From: a virus
Virus record (IMG/VR): IMGVR_UViG_3300009187_000049
Location: 1-33,604 of that record
Reading direction: 5' to 3' (one strand)
DNA length: 33,604 nucleotides
The notes under the pieces: model-generated
What the model saw: only the letters and a program-made list of their open reading frames with translations
What the model was told of the DNA's origin: nothing
Database searches by the model: none
Position numbers and translations under genes: made by a program
Part shown: piece after piece, positions 9,301 to 17,768 of the stretch
Numbering within the stretch: position 1 is the stretch's first letter
How the letters are laid out: each line of letters begins with the position of its first letter

Positions 9301-9510
9301 TGGACAGAGGCAACGCTAGGCGCTCAAAAGCTGCAAGAGCTAGAAGTCATGCGCGTGAAGCAGCAAAAATGCACAGCGTTTAAGGTGCTTATCGAAGATG
9401 CCTCAAGCGCTGGAACAACCACGGGCCAGGGTTACGACTGTTCAGGATTCAGTGTAGAATTGTCCGGTAAGCGCGGCCTGTATAAGCCTGGAACGCAGCA
9501 AAGGAACTAA
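6313..9510 (+). CDS. Tail nozzle/hub protein (tail tubular protein B / DNA stabilisation-like)
   Basis: 1065 residues, the largest virion protein. The N-terminus (FIPLSKGIDQKLDDRL, then ATNAYYRRNNGLTKRHGF) is the hallmark of the podovirus nozzle family: a strand pairing with the adaptor and a listing of 'default' values typical of P22 gp10 and T7 gp12 types. The rest is a long series of beta strands with propeller-like repeats and little helix, ending in GFSVELSGKRGLYKPG. The residues LDDKLIVFTKSKIFAIAGNG and VFVLG-like strands in the last third are also typical of this family. It would close the tail and hold DNA in the filled head. It is longer than T7 gp12 (about 800 residues), with extra sequence mainly between residues 120 and 450. 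Neighbours support the call. Confidence 0.75.
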   Translation: MPRAQAFIPLSKGIDQKLDDRLREPESLAQATNAYYRRNNGLTKRHGFTPLTSSGYTHDGPSKGLLSTGDELLIRGYRRLWAYNESNALVNPQWLSKGDVSPFTGQQRTVFSDALSIPSSDSCHSGGYTVHAATTLRFAGSLPGGGTATSLVYKVETEQGANEIKSTTTIVSDPGTNIEIGAARTVAGSAAAGASVVHIGCARYATTALQWYRWSSATPTTTPALAISHLDLYTLALGDSGNDRHYDATSLGSWPTGASGQWAYCYVKLNPIGSRTIYVARMFDGVTIASWLIPSPVGQEWEYCAIADGPIAGQIYVVGTDTASNTYLYAYTQNGALNWSKLMHAASTGTVHGCSVVEGTQGGSNLVLVATNNGNVGLPQRYSLDMSATDPTGVSLSTRTVTRNMYAFSKPWNAGGRFYIVGRVRYGQGNTVGQLNYDNGYCAEVIFDVFSSATTANLPQPQLVGRYDFGVVPSYSAQTPSQEWTFTRGSMQTVQQGMTYTSGYRYATQRIVNRVPFKFPTFAGDFAELDFAGKCTQVATTRGSATLGGANVAWYTGQSVYELGFSSGPVIATITSANDAAATLIGGQTYTYVGVLESYDEKGNLTRSVPGPPCAYTIPGGPGNHHIDVTFYTIGASERYSSQKRFAVVLYRADQDGVFQRCTQPFVNSFDDQTSQYFPIIRDMGEQYDAIYTQSGAEVEASGPDGAAFVMVGTKRVWLAGFFRRDRIQYSKLYNPTTANECAIAPEFNDAFSYLLPGGDPVTGLGELDDKLIVFTKSKIFAIAGNGPDDGGRGNDFSGLQLVASDTGCIDARSIVATPAGIFFQTFAGIFVLGRDLQLNFAGSAVRDITDAYTECTSAVLVPKDSHVRFTLRNGENGLVLVYDFDQGAWSRWDVKRIVGPAQIVLDPVGACLHKDVYHVLASDGRVYKEDASTYFDHNTIYIPMKIETGWLQAAQQSGWQRIRQVAALCKANNPHSLTLSLYQEFDGVTPTQTYTWTEATLGAQKLQELEVMRVKQQKCTAFKVLIEDASSAGTTTGQGYDCSGFSVELSGKRGLYKPGTQQRN

Positions 9511-9513
9511 CAA

Positions 9514-10083
9514 GTGGCAGACAATTATCAAGACATTGTTGGCAAGGTTGCTCCGCAATTTGCGCGCGATTATACCCCGCAATACCAGGAAGACATGCAG
9601 CGCAGGATGCGCGAGCGCTACGAACAAGAGATTCCGGCGGCGCAAGCCATGCGCGAGGCGGCGATGTCTGGCCAGATGGGCGCACAACAGCGGCTTGGTC
9701 TTGGGCAAGGAATGCAGCAGCAGGCGGTGGCTTCTGCTGGTGCAAACCCATTAGCTGCTAGGGCTGCACAATTCGGAGGTGCTCAAGCTGGTTTCCAAAC
9801 ATCCATGCAAGGCGCGCAGGCTGGGCAGCAAGAGCTTGAGCAAGCAAGACAGGCTGAGTTGAGCGCTTACATGCGCCAGGTTGGGTATGGCCAGCAAATG
9901 CAGCAAGAGGACATGAGGCGTAAAGCAATGCTTGAGCAAGCGCGGCAAGCTGCAATTACGTCTGAAATCCAACGCCAGCTTGCAGAGGACGAACGAAGCA
10001 AAATGATCGCTCTTGGTGGCATGAAAATGGGCGCAGATGTCGGTGCGGCGCTTGGTCAAAGCATGCAAGGCGGAGGTCGCTGA
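9514..10083 (+). CDS. Internal virion (ejection-type) protein, small
   Basis: 189 residues from a GTG start preceded by AAAGGAAC. The protein is almost all helix: Gln, Ala, Met and Arg make up most of it (QRRMRERYEQE; QQELEQARQAELSAYMRQVG), with coiled-coil spacing and a glycine-rich end (GADVGAALGQSMQGGGR). It is the first of four consecutive genes with this helical, Gln/Ala-rich style placed between the nozzle gene and the fibre-like genes, the position of T7 gp14-16 and P22 gp7/20/16 type proteins. These are ejected with DNA to form a channel across the envelope. No sequence-specific motif was recognised. Confidence 0.6.
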   Translation: MADNYQDIVGKVAPQFARDYTPQYQEDMQRRMRERYEQEIPAAQAMREAAMSGQMGAQQRLGLGQGMQQQAVASAGANPLAARAAQFGGAQAGFQTSMQGAQAGQQELEQARQAELSAYMRQVGYGQQMQQEDMRRKAMLEQARQAAITSEIQRQLAEDERSKMIALGGMKMGADVGAALGQSMQGGGR

Positions 10084-10085
10084 TT

Positions 10086-11957
10086 ATGCCATTTAGAAAC
10101 GAGATTTTTGATCCGAGTGGTCAGGTTGCGCCAACGGATCCGTTTAGTCGTGAGCAAGAGCAGCGCGATGCTTATGGCCAAATTTACGATAAAGCCCTTG
10201 GCACGCTTAAGCCTCCAACGATGGGTGCTAAGTACATGCAAGGCCCGGAAGGAAAGCTTTGGCAGGGTATCCAGCAGCAGCAGCAATTCGGAGCGGCGCA
10301 AGCTAGCAGGCGCGGATTCAATCCGTTTGCAGCTCGAGGTGCCACGCAGGCAGGCGCCGAGATGGAGTCTCAAGGCTATGGCGCAGCTCAAGGCATCCGT
10401 GACCAGCAGGAAGCGTTCCGCCGCCAAGCAGAGCTTGGTCTGTTGCAGCAACGCACTGGCCAAGATTTTACGCAGCAAGGCTTAGAAGGCGACGTGTTTG
10501 GATCAGAGCTGCAAAAGCGTTCCTTTGAAGCTGCCCAAAAAGCTGCACTTGATGCTGCTGCTGCTCAAAACCAAGGATCCCTTGCACAAGGCGCACTTGG
10601 CGCAGCAGGATCATTAGGCGCCGCCTTTGGTCCTATGATTTTGAGCGATGAGCGAATGAAGACGAATATCGAAGATGGTGGCCCCGCTGCCGACGCTTTG
10701 ATGGATTCCCTTGGTAGTCCAATGACGCGTGAGCAGGCGATCAAATATTACAACACGCCAGCGGGCGCATCTGCCGAGCAAGTGCAGATGGTTGGCGAGT
10801 TTGGAAACCGTGCGAATCCTCGAGCAGCTATCGTATACACAGGCAACATGAAAACCAAAGCTCAGCAGAAGAACGCCGACGCTGCAAACTATGTAGTTTC
10901 CGATGAGGACTACGGTGCAGCAACTTCTGGACAGCCTGTGGCCGAGCTTATGGCACCGATGTCGATGCCAATTCGAGGCGTTGCCATTCAGAGCCTTGGC
11001 GAAGGAGGCCCGTCGCTAGCGGATATGCCGCAAGGCGTTGTCATCCCGTCGCAGCAGCTTGGGATGAGTGTTCGCGGCCTGACTCCTGAACGTCGCGCTC
11101 GAGCCGAGCAGGCGCTTGGCATCGCGCGCCCAATTGATCCTCGTGCAGCGCAATACGTTGCGCAGCAAATGCCAAAGTCGTCAGCGATGCTTGTGGGTGG
11201 GCCATCTGTATCAGATGAGGAATACGGAACCGTGGCATCAATGCAGCCAATGCAGCCGCTTGGAATGAGCGTTCGCGGCATGACGCCAGAGCGCAGGCAA
11301 GCCGCTGAAGCTCGACTCGGTATTTCGCGTCCAATTGATCCACGAGCTGCTCAGTATGTGGCGCAGCAAATGCCGAAGTCGTCAGCAATGATCGCTCGCG
11401 GACCTTCAATTTCCGACGCTGAGTATGGGACGATGGCGTCGATGCAACCAGAGGACGTTCGCACGGCTGCTGATATTGCCGGCAAGCCAGTGCGGTTGCC
11501 AAACGGCATGGTGCAAATGCCTACTCAGGTTCTTCGCGCTGAAACGCCGGAAGAATTGCTTAGGCGCAGGAACGCTGAACAACTTGCAGCATACTTTAAT
11601 CAGCAAGCTGGAGTGCTTGAAACCAAGGCGTCAAAGTCGCCTCAAGAGAAGGGCAGCGAGCTTGCAAGCGCTATGGACGCTTACGCCAAGGACTACGCCA
11701 AACAACTTGGTACAGGAGGCATTGACCAGGCGCTTGATACTTCTTTGCCGCAGTCGTTTGACTACCGCGCTGGCGCTGGTACACCTGGTCGGCAACTCGG
11801 CGTGATGGCGCAGGACATGGCAAGCGCTCCGCTTACGCGTGCCATGGTAACTCCGACATCGCAGGGCCTTGCGCTTAACCCTGCCAAGGCTGTTGGGCCA
11901 TTGCTTGGCATGGTTGGACGGCTAAACCAACGCGTTAACAAGGTTGAGGGGAAGTAA
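10086..11957 (+). CDS. Virion protein with a split S74 self-cleaving chaperone domain and tandem repeat
   Basis: 623 residues. Residues 1-180 are Gln/Ala/Arg-rich helix like the preceding gene. Residues 187-195 read SDERMKTNI, the start motif of the peptidase S74 intramolecular chaperone domain. Ser187 and Lys192 have the five-residue spacing of the catalytic Ser/Lys pair, and family members cut just before this Ser. The rest of the domain normally follows within about 60 residues. Here its second half (FDYRAGAGTPGRQLGVMAQDM, residues 558-578, then a terminal coiled coil ending LNQRVNKVEGK) comes about 365 residues later. The insert carries two tandem 67-residue repeats. If active, cleavage would give a 186-residue N-terminal virion fragment and a 437-residue chaperone fragment. 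It lies in the ejection-protein block, not with fibres. Confidence 0.72.
   Translation: MPFRNEIFDPSGQVAPTDPFSREQEQRDAYGQIYDKALGTLKPPTMGAKYMQGPEGKLWQGIQQQQQFGAAQASRRGFNPFAARGATQAGAEMESQGYGAAQGIRDQQEAFRRQAELGLLQQRTGQDFTQQGLEGDVFGSELQKRSFEAAQKAALDAAAAQNQGSLAQGALGAAGSLGAAFGPMILSDERMKTNIEDGGPAADALMDSLGSPMTREQAIKYYNTPAGASAEQVQMVGEFGNRANPRAAIVYTGNMKTKAQQKNADAANYVVSDEDYGAATSGQPVAELMAPMSMPIRGVAIQSLGEGGPSLADMPQGVVIPSQQLGMSVRGLTPERRARAEQALGIARPIDPRAAQYVAQQMPKSSAMLVGGPSVSDEEYGTVASMQPMQPLGMSVRGMTPERRQAAEARLGISRPIDPRAAQYVAQQMPKSSAMIARGPSISDAEYGTMASMQPEDVRTAADIAGKPVRLPNGMVQMPTQVLRAETPEELLRRRNAEQLAAYFNQQAGVLETKASKSPQEKGSELASAMDAYAKDYAKQLGTGGIDQALDTSLPQSFDYRAGAGTPGRQLGVMAQDMASAPLTRAMVTPTSQGLALNPAKAVGPLLGMVGRLNQRVNKVEGK
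11058..11459 (+). repeat. Two tandem 201-bp (67-codon) repeats inside the S74 protein gene
   Basis: Unit 1 is 11058-11258 (residues 325-391) and unit 2 is 11259-11459 (residues 392-458). Both read LGMSVRG(L/M)TPERR, then RPIDPRAAQYVAQQMPKSSA, then a SDxEYGTxASMQP end. The DNA has drifted at many third positions, so the duplication is old and held at protein level. A partial third copy of the end of the unit (SDEDYGAATSGQP, then PMSMPIRG) lies just before unit 1, near residues 275-300. Confidence 0.9.
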
Positions 11958-11958
11958 C

Positions 11959-13692
11959 ATGGCCGACCCAATTGGAGCTCTACCGTTAAGCGGTGCAATT
12001 GGAAACGAAGGAGCAATTACCTTCGACACTCCAAAGCCGGTTGCGCTTAACAAGTACTTGATTCCGACGACGCAAAGCCAAGAGGCGATGCCGCCTGCGG
12101 CGTCTCAAGATTGGAGAGAGTTGGCAAGGAGAGCGGCGCTACAGGCGATGATTAGCAAAGAGCCGAGGCCGACGCTCAGAACAACGGCAGCACCATCGCA
12201 AGCCATGTCGGTTCCGTCAGCATTGCAGGGGCAATACGGCGGGACGTATTTCGGTCCTGATTACGAAGCGGCGGTTGCATCTGGCAAGTTTACGCCGCAG
12301 CAGATTGCAGCGGCAGAGGCCGCAAAGGCTCGTTACGCTTCAACTCCGCTAGGTCTTACGGCGCAGCGTCTTAACCTTGAATCTGAGGGCAGGAAGGCTG
12401 ACCTAGCCTATGCTGGCAAAGAGCAAGAGGCGCTTGCAATGGCAGCCGAGCGCGAGAACAAAGCTCGAGAAGCCGCCGAGGTGTCAGACCAAGCGCAGAT
12501 GCAACGCTTTGAGCAGATGCGCTCCGAGTTCGACCAGTCCCAAGCAAAGCGCATTCGCGATATGGACGATCTACGCACCGAGATCGCCACGACCAAGATT
12601 GATCCGTCCCAGTATTTCGCCAAGGGCAACGGATTTGGCAACGTACTATCGTTGCTGTCGGTTGCACTGGGAGGGTTTGCCGAGGGCTACAGCGGCGGAC
12701 GTTTGAAAAACAACGCGCTGACCATGTTGCAGAATTCAATCGCGCAGGATATCGAGGCACAAAAGGCAAACCTTGCGAACAAGCGAGGAGCGCTAGCGGA
12801 ATCGCAAAGCCTTTACGGCATGGCGCGTCAGCGCTTTGGCGACGACCAAACTGCGATGGAATACACGCGAGCGCGTCAAAACGAGCTGCTTAAAAACCAG
12901 GCGCTAAGGTTTGCCAACGAGGGCAGGACGGACGCCATACGAGCCAACGCGCAAAAGCTGGCGCAGCACTTCGACCTTGAATCCAAGCTGTCTGACAACC
13001 GAGTCAAGCAGATGTTTGCCGACGCCGAAGCGGCAAGGATTCGTTCAGCAGCGGGCGCCATGGCTGCATCGAAAACCGCTGAAGAGCGCGCGTTTGATAA
13101 AGAACTCGCGCTGCGAACAAAACTGGCCGCGCTGCGAAAAACGCAAGCGGAAGCGGGCAAGCTCGAACGTGAGGCGAGTGGCCAGATGAGCGCGGAAGAT
13201 TCGGAAAAACTGTTGTCTCGTTATGTGCCATCGCTTGGGGCTGTAGCTGGCACACCAAAACAAGCCGAAGAGCTGAACGACTCATTGGCACAAGTCGAAA
13301 AAGCGACAGCAATTCTCGACACAATGAAAGCCTTGAGAACTGAAGGCTACACCGGTGGGTTTGGTTCCGATGCTGCGCGATACGATGCGCTTCGTACAGA
13401 TGCAATCGCGTCCATTAATCGGGCTGGTCGTCTAGGAGCCTTGGACAGGGGAACGATTGATCTGTTGAACAAAAGCATTCCTGAATCAGAGCTTTTTAGC
13501 TCTGACGAAAAGGCAGCAGCCAAACTAGAAGCAGCAAGGCAAACGCTGGAAACAGGTAAAGCGGCAGCAATTAAAAATGCGCCGTTGGTTTATGTGAAGA
13601 TGGAACAAACGGCAAGGGGACCAGTGTTTCAATACGGCGGCAAAGCTCCCGCTAAGCCTGTTACTCCTACAAAAGGTTGGTCCGGTGGCTGA
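11959..13692 (+). CDS. Internal virion (ejection-type) protein, coiled-coil rich
   Basis: 577 residues from the ATG at 11959. The GAGGGGA at 11946-11952 fits this start, while an in-frame TTG at 11944 would overlap that site. The N-terminal 100 residues are flexible. Residues from about 130 to 210 are a charged coiled coil (KAREAAEVSDQAQMQRFEQM). A short glycine/leucine segment follows (SLLSVALGGFAEGYSGGRL), then more long helices up to about 400 (EERAFDKELALRTKLAALR). The C-terminal 170 residues look globular. This is the build of podovirus ejection proteins, and the gene sits among such genes. The last 8 bp overlap the next gene. Confidence 0.6.
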   Translation: MADPIGALPLSGAIGNEGAITFDTPKPVALNKYLIPTTQSQEAMPPAASQDWRELARRAALQAMISKEPRPTLRTTAAPSQAMSVPSALQGQYGGTYFGPDYEAAVASGKFTPQQIAAAEAAKARYASTPLGLTAQRLNLESEGRKADLAYAGKEQEALAMAAERENKAREAAEVSDQAQMQRFEQMRSEFDQSQAKRIRDMDDLRTEIATTKIDPSQYFAKGNGFGNVLSLLSVALGGFAEGYSGGRLKNNALTMLQNSIAQDIEAQKANLANKRGALAESQSLYGMARQRFGDDQTAMEYTRARQNELLKNQALRFANEGRTDAIRANAQKLAQHFDLESKLSDNRVKQMFADAEAARIRSAAGAMAASKTAEERAFDKELALRTKLAALRKTQAEAGKLEREASGQMSAEDSEKLLSRYVPSLGAVAGTPKQAEELNDSLAQVEKATAILDTMKALRTEGYTGGFGSDAARYDALRTDAIASINRAGRLGALDRGTIDLLNKSIPESELFSSDEKAAAKLEAARQTLETGKAAAIKNAPLVYVKMEQTARGPVFQYGGKAPAKPVTPTKGWSGG

Positions 13693-16363
13693 GCCAATCA
13701 AAGCTTTTGATACTCTTGGCAACAAGGTTTCAATACCAGCCGATCAAATCGCAGACGCAGAACGTCTTGGCTATCGCGTAGCAACGCCCCAAGAAATTGC
13801 TCAAGAAAAGCTCGGCGAAAAGTACGGCGGCCTCGAGGCAAAGGTCGGCGCTGCTGTAACTGGAGCGCTCCGAGGGGCAACGCTTGGTATTTCGGATGTG
13901 GCACTGTCTGCGCTTGGCGCAGAAGAGGCCACCAAAGCATACGAACAGCTTGAGCCGGAGATTGCACTTGGGGCTGAGGTGGCAGGAACCGTTGCGCCAG
14001 TGCTGCTTACGGCTGGCGCGGCTGCTCCAGAGGCTGGAGCAGGTCTTGCGGCTCGAATTGCGGCCCGCACACCTGCGGCCCTTGCTGCTCGAGCTGGTGA
14101 GGCTGCTGTATCGCGCCTTGGGCTTGCTGCGGCCGAGGGAGCCACGCAGACCATCGGGCGAACTGCTTCCAGGTATGCGGCCCAGGCAGGCGTCGAAAGC
14201 GCGTTGCAGGGCATTGGGCGCGAAACCGGAAGGCTCGCACTCGACAATGAACTGAGCGGCGAGAAGATCGGCCAGATAGCAGCAGCGGGCCTCACGTCGG
14301 GATTAACGGGCGTCGGCATTGGCGCTGGCCTTGGAGCGCTTGGCGGAGTTGCTAATCGAGCGTATACCGCGATTCCAAAGTCGCTACAGGGATCCGAGTT
14401 TGAGCCAAAAATATCTGCCGCGTTGTTGAAGCTACGCGGCAGGATGGCTGGCAAAACTGGCGCAGACCTCGAGGACGTAGTGCGACTGGCACAGCCTGAA
14501 ATGCGCGCCATTGCCCTGGACGCCGACAACGTAATTTCCCGCGTTGTCCAGGGTGAGCAAGCAGCAGGACCATTAGAGCGAAGGATTGCTCAGGTTGGCT
14601 CGCTGCAAGACGACCTCGATAAAAAATTCCTTGGCCAGCAAATCACCTCGCAGGCAATCAAAGACGGCCATCTAAAAATTGAAATGGTACGCGGCAACGT
14701 GGCTGACGATGCTGAGCGATTGCTGGCGCAGCGCGACTTTGCAACCACAGAAATCTTGCAAGCGCTTGAAGAAGTAAAACAAGTGCGGGCGGCAGGGGCG
14801 CTCGAATACGGGCAAACGGGCCTTAAAGAACTCGAATACGAACTGACAAAAGCAGCGGAGGCCGCAGATAACGCGTTAGCTGTTGGCGGCAAACAAGGCG
14901 CTGAAGACTTGTATGGCGCCTTAGATGTGCAAGCAAAGCGCGCAATTGGTCGAGCTACCGCGCGTTTTGAAAAGCTGAAAGCGCCAACGGCTGCGGATAA
15001 TCGGCTAATGACCGACATTCTTGAACCCATGTACGAGCGCGTTCGCAAGGGACTTGAAGATGAGTCAATTTGGGGCGGCGTAGCAAACCTGCAACGCGAG
15101 ATGAATGCCCCAATGACGCGAGCCATACGCAGCAACCAGGCGCTCATGTCTGAATGGTATCAAGGCACGCCGTTTGGGCCTGACCCAACAAATACATGGC
15201 GCGCTGGAAAGGTGGCTGACCCGCAAAAGATTGTCACAAATCTAAAAGCAGCCACAAACCCTGGGACCAACTTTGCCGACCGAGCACTAAGAGATCAAAT
15301 TTCAAACGAGGTGGCGTGGCAAGACGCCGCGCTTCGTCTTGGAAATTTTGAAAACATGGGTGCGCTGAAGCAAGAGTTTGCAAATCAAGCCGTTCGCAAC
15401 AAGCGCATTATTGAGCATCTTGACAAGGGAACCAAAGCTGTACTTGCCAAGAAATTGCTTGAGGACATAGGCGGGTCGAGCGATTCAATTATGGCAATGG
15501 CTGCGGGCGCTGCGATTGCTAGCGGTAATCCTGTAGCAGCGCTTATGGCGCCATTGCTGAAGCCTCGCGTTGTGCTTCGCGGCGCCGAGATGCTGGACAA
15601 CATTGCAAGCGGCCAAACGTCGCGCATCGGAAGCGCAGTCGCGCGCGCTACTCGAGCAGTTAGCGATGGCGCGGTTACAGTTGCCAAGAGAGCGCCGACT
15701 GTTGGCCAGGTTGCCATCCGATACGAGGACAGGGCCAAACGTGTTCGCGAGCTATCTTCGCAATCCGAAGCAGTCAAACAGCGATTGCAGCAGGAAACCT
15801 TGTGGATGGCAGATAAGGCACCGAGGGCACAACAAGCTGCAATCAATACCGCGATGCGCCAGCTTGATTACCTTAACCAAGCGCTCCCCAAAGGGACAGC
15901 GGCGCCGACCCCATTTGCCGCTCCGTTGCCTCCTACGCGCCAGCAAGTGCAAGGGTGGATGGCAAAACTGCGAGCCGTAGAAAACCCTGCAAGCATCCTC
16001 GATGACATTGCGGAAGGTAAGCTAACGGTCGAGGCTGTCGATGCTGTTCGCACGGTTTATCCTGAGACGTTCCGCGACATTCAAGCGCAGATGGTGGAAC
16101 GCCTTGCAAAACTGCAAGCAAAAGGAAAGGCGCCAGCCTATGCGCAGCGCATCCAGCTAGGGCTGCTGCTGGGCATTCCATCCGACCCAACAATGACGCC
16201 AGAGGTTATGCAGGCAGTCCAAGGATCGTATGCTGCTCAGCCTAATGCAACACGCGAAGGCGCAGCAGGGCCAGCTCCGCGACGAGGTGGAAAGCCTCCG
16301 AATATTGCTGAAGGTTTCCGCAGCGGTTCCGAAGAAACTGAGTTAACATCGGGGGCACAATGA
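13685..16363 (+). CDS. Large internal virion protein, membrane-active ejection protein type
   Basis: 892 residues from a GTG (overlapping the previous gene by 8 bp). Residues about 55 to 230 are rich in Ala, Gly and Leu, with several weakly hydrophobic helices (VGAAVTGALRGATLGISDVA; LTSGLTGVGIGAGLGALGGV) that could insert in a membrane. The middle is charged coiled coil. Near residue 600 there is another hydrophobic stretch (IMAMAAGAAIASGNPVAALM). The C-terminal region (VQGWMAKLRAVENPASILDD, then GKLTVEAVDAVRTVYPETF) matches a conserved end seen in large internal proteins of many short-tailed phages. It is probably ejected to help carry DNA through the envelope. No lytic transglycosylase motif is visible in it. 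The murein-active enzymes are elsewhere. Confidence 0.65.
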   Translation: MAEPIKAFDTLGNKVSIPADQIADAERLGYRVATPQEIAQEKLGEKYGGLEAKVGAAVTGALRGATLGISDVALSALGAEEATKAYEQLEPEIALGAEVAGTVAPVLLTAGAAAPEAGAGLAARIAARTPAALAARAGEAAVSRLGLAAAEGATQTIGRTASRYAAQAGVESALQGIGRETGRLALDNELSGEKIGQIAAAGLTSGLTGVGIGAGLGALGGVANRAYTAIPKSLQGSEFEPKISAALLKLRGRMAGKTGADLEDVVRLAQPEMRAIALDADNVISRVVQGEQAAGPLERRIAQVGSLQDDLDKKFLGQQITSQAIKDGHLKIEMVRGNVADDAERLLAQRDFATTEILQALEEVKQVRAAGALEYGQTGLKELEYELTKAAEAADNALAVGGKQGAEDLYGALDVQAKRAIGRATARFEKLKAPTAADNRLMTDILEPMYERVRKGLEDESIWGGVANLQREMNAPMTRAIRSNQALMSEWYQGTPFGPDPTNTWRAGKVADPQKIVTNLKAATNPGTNFADRALRDQISNEVAWQDAALRLGNFENMGALKQEFANQAVRNKRIIEHLDKGTKAVLAKKLLEDIGGSSDSIMAMAAGAAIASGNPVAALMAPLLKPRVVLRGAEMLDNIASGQTSRIGSAVARATRAVSDGAVTVAKRAPTVGQVAIRYEDRAKRVRELSSQSEAVKQRLQQETLWMADKAPRAQQAAINTAMRQLDYLNQALPKGTAAPTPFAAPLPPTRQQVQGWMAKLRAVENPASILDDIAEGKLTVEAVDAVRTVYPETFRDIQAQMVERLAKLQAKGKAPAYAQRIQLGLLLGIPSDPTMTPEVMQAVQGSYAAQPNATREGAAGPAPRRGGKPPNIAEGFRSGSEETELTSGAQ

Positions 16364-16644
16364 GCGCGACCACGTATCTCTACTCGTCACCTGACTTCAT
16401 TGCTTACCCGGCAATCGCAGCAGACGTTGACTTGATGTTGGCAGACCCAAAAGGCCAGCGTCGAATGTGTCGTCGGCTCATGGTTCAAAATGCTGCAATG
16501 GGAACCGCTGCAAACATTGTCCTTCAGCGTGGCAACGGAACCAACATCACTTGCGTTGTGTACGGTGGTCAGACGCTCGAGCTTCAAGCTCGTAAAATCA
16601 TCGCAGCAGGAACGACGGCAACGAACGTGCGAGTTGACTGGTGA
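16360..16644 (+). CDS. Small virion-region protein, unknown
   Basis: 94 residues, start overlapping the previous stop (ATGA). It has a mixed start (YLYSSPDFIAYPAIAADVDL), a Met/Arg-rich helix (GQRRMCRRLMVQNAAMG), then three predicted strands (TNITCVVYGGQTLELQ) and a short end. It is the first of a run of small genes with similar strand-rich makeup that lie where tail-fibre or decoration genes usually occur. No family recognised. Confidence 0.6.
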   Translation: MSATTYLYSSPDFIAYPAIAADVDLMLADPKGQRRMCRRLMVQNAAMGTAANIVLQRGNGTNITCVVYGGQTLELQARKIIAAGTTATNVRVDW

Positions 16645-16647
16645 CGA

Positions 16648-17097
16648 ATGATCAGCATTTCCATCGACGCCGTATCGGCGCACACAGTATTTTTACTCGG
16701 CCTGCCGGTTGATGACTTTATGTGGACAGCTTACACAGTCGCATATACGGACCTCGCAGCGGCGGCTGCGACCAACTCAATCACGCTTGCGTCGTTGCCA
16801 GCCAAAACAGTGCTACACGCAGCGTGCATCAAGCATGATACGTCGTTCACAGGTGGAACGCTGAGCAACTACACGTTGTCGGTTGGCCTTGTTGGCACCG
16901 TTGATAAGTACGCTAGTCCGTTTAACGTGTTTCAGGCGACTGGCGCAAGCGTCGGCCAACTTAGCGGAGCGTTGTTCTGTGAGAACTTTACTGCGCCAAC
17001 CAATGTGCTTGTGACTGGCACGGCAGTTGGTGCGCTGCTCAACGCTGCGACGGCTGGCAGCGCAACCATTTGGCTTTGCACGACCACGCTTCCCTGA
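16648..17097 (+). CDS. Small beta-rich virion-region protein
   Basis: 149 residues, ATG at 16648, 3 bp after the previous stop. The sequence is hydrophobic and strand-forming (TNSITLASLPAKTVLHAACI; STIWLCTTTLP-type end) with Gly/Thr/Ala-rich turns and no membrane helix. A segment like LPAKTVLHAACIKHDTSFTG is reminiscent of small beta-sandwich proteins that trimerise on phage heads or tails. Together with its neighbours it probably forms part of an accessory or fibre layer. Specific function unknown. Confidence 0.6.
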   Translation: MISISIDAVSAHTVFLLGLPVDDFMWTAYTVAYTDLAAAAATNSITLASLPAKTVLHAACIKHDTSFTGGTLSNYTLSVGLVGTVDKYASPFNVFQATGASVGQLSGALFCENFTAPTNVLVTGTAVGALLNAATAGSATIWLCTTTLP

Positions 17098-17106
17098 GGT
17101 GACGCA

Positions 17107-17757
17107 ATGACGACGCACGAGACAAAAAGCGGAACGCTGTACGTCCGGCAGAACACTGGCGCAATTATCACGGATGCCAGCGGCAACGGCATTGCAATTA
17201 CCCAGGCAAGCGGCACGCATCATCAGGTCGCCATCAGCGGGACCACGACCTCGCTGCGAATGATTCCAGTGCTTGAGCTTGCAAGCAACGTTACCGCACA
17301 GGTCGATAAGACTCCGAATATCGGCACCGAGACAGCACGCGTAAGCAACATTGTTTCGCAGACGCGAACGATTAAAACGCACGACGCCTTTACTGGCTCT
17401 GCATCCTACGAGCAGAGCGGAGCTGTTCAAACCACTAACAACGTGGCAACGACGGTCGCCACGATTGCGGTTATTGATAATTGCGGCATTTGGATCGAAG
17501 CAAACGCAACTGGTCGAGACACGGCTGGCGCAACGCGAGCATGGATCAACAAGGCTGCGTTGTATTATCGCCAGGGCGGCGGTGCCCCAACGGCTGTTGG
17601 CACGTCAGCAGGCACGTCAGTTAAAGGCGGAGCCTGGGGCGATGTGACGTTTGCTGTAAGCGGAAACAATGTGCTGGTGCAGGTAACTGGCGCAGCGGCA
17701 ACTACGATTAACTGGGCAGCCACAGTGCGCTACCAGTCGGTGAGCGGCAACACTTGA
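17107..17757 (+). CDS. Tail fibre or receptor-accessory protein with a C-terminal beta-sandwich
   Basis: 216 residues. The N-terminal 90 residues are Thr/Asn/Ser-rich strands (GTLYVRQNTGAIITDASGNG). The last 110 residues resemble a small domain common at the ends of phage fibre proteins: TVATIAVIDNCGIWIEANAT, AGATRAWINKAALYYRQGGG, and the final NNVLVQVTGAAATTINWAAT with Tyr/Arg-rich last strand. In this domain the TGxxxTxxxWxxxVxYxxV ending is the most recognisable part. Likely a trimeric tip or side fibre. AGGTGAC precedes the ATG. Confidence 0.65.
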   Translation: MTTHETKSGTLYVRQNTGAIITDASGNGIAITQASGTHHQVAISGTTTSLRMIPVLELASNVTAQVDKTPNIGTETARVSNIVSQTRTIKTHDAFTGSASYEQSGAVQTTNNVATTVATIAVIDNCGIWIEANATGRDTAGATRAWINKAALYYRQGGGAPTAVGTSAGTSVKGGAWGDVTFAVSGNNVLVQVTGAAATTINWAATVRYQSVSGNT

Positions 17758-17768
17758 GGAAATGAGCC

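Noticed and set aside
13801-14529. Minus-strand open frame of 242 codons
   Set aside because: Antisense to the Ala/Gly-rich part of the large internal protein; low-complexity Ala/Ser/Pro sequence.
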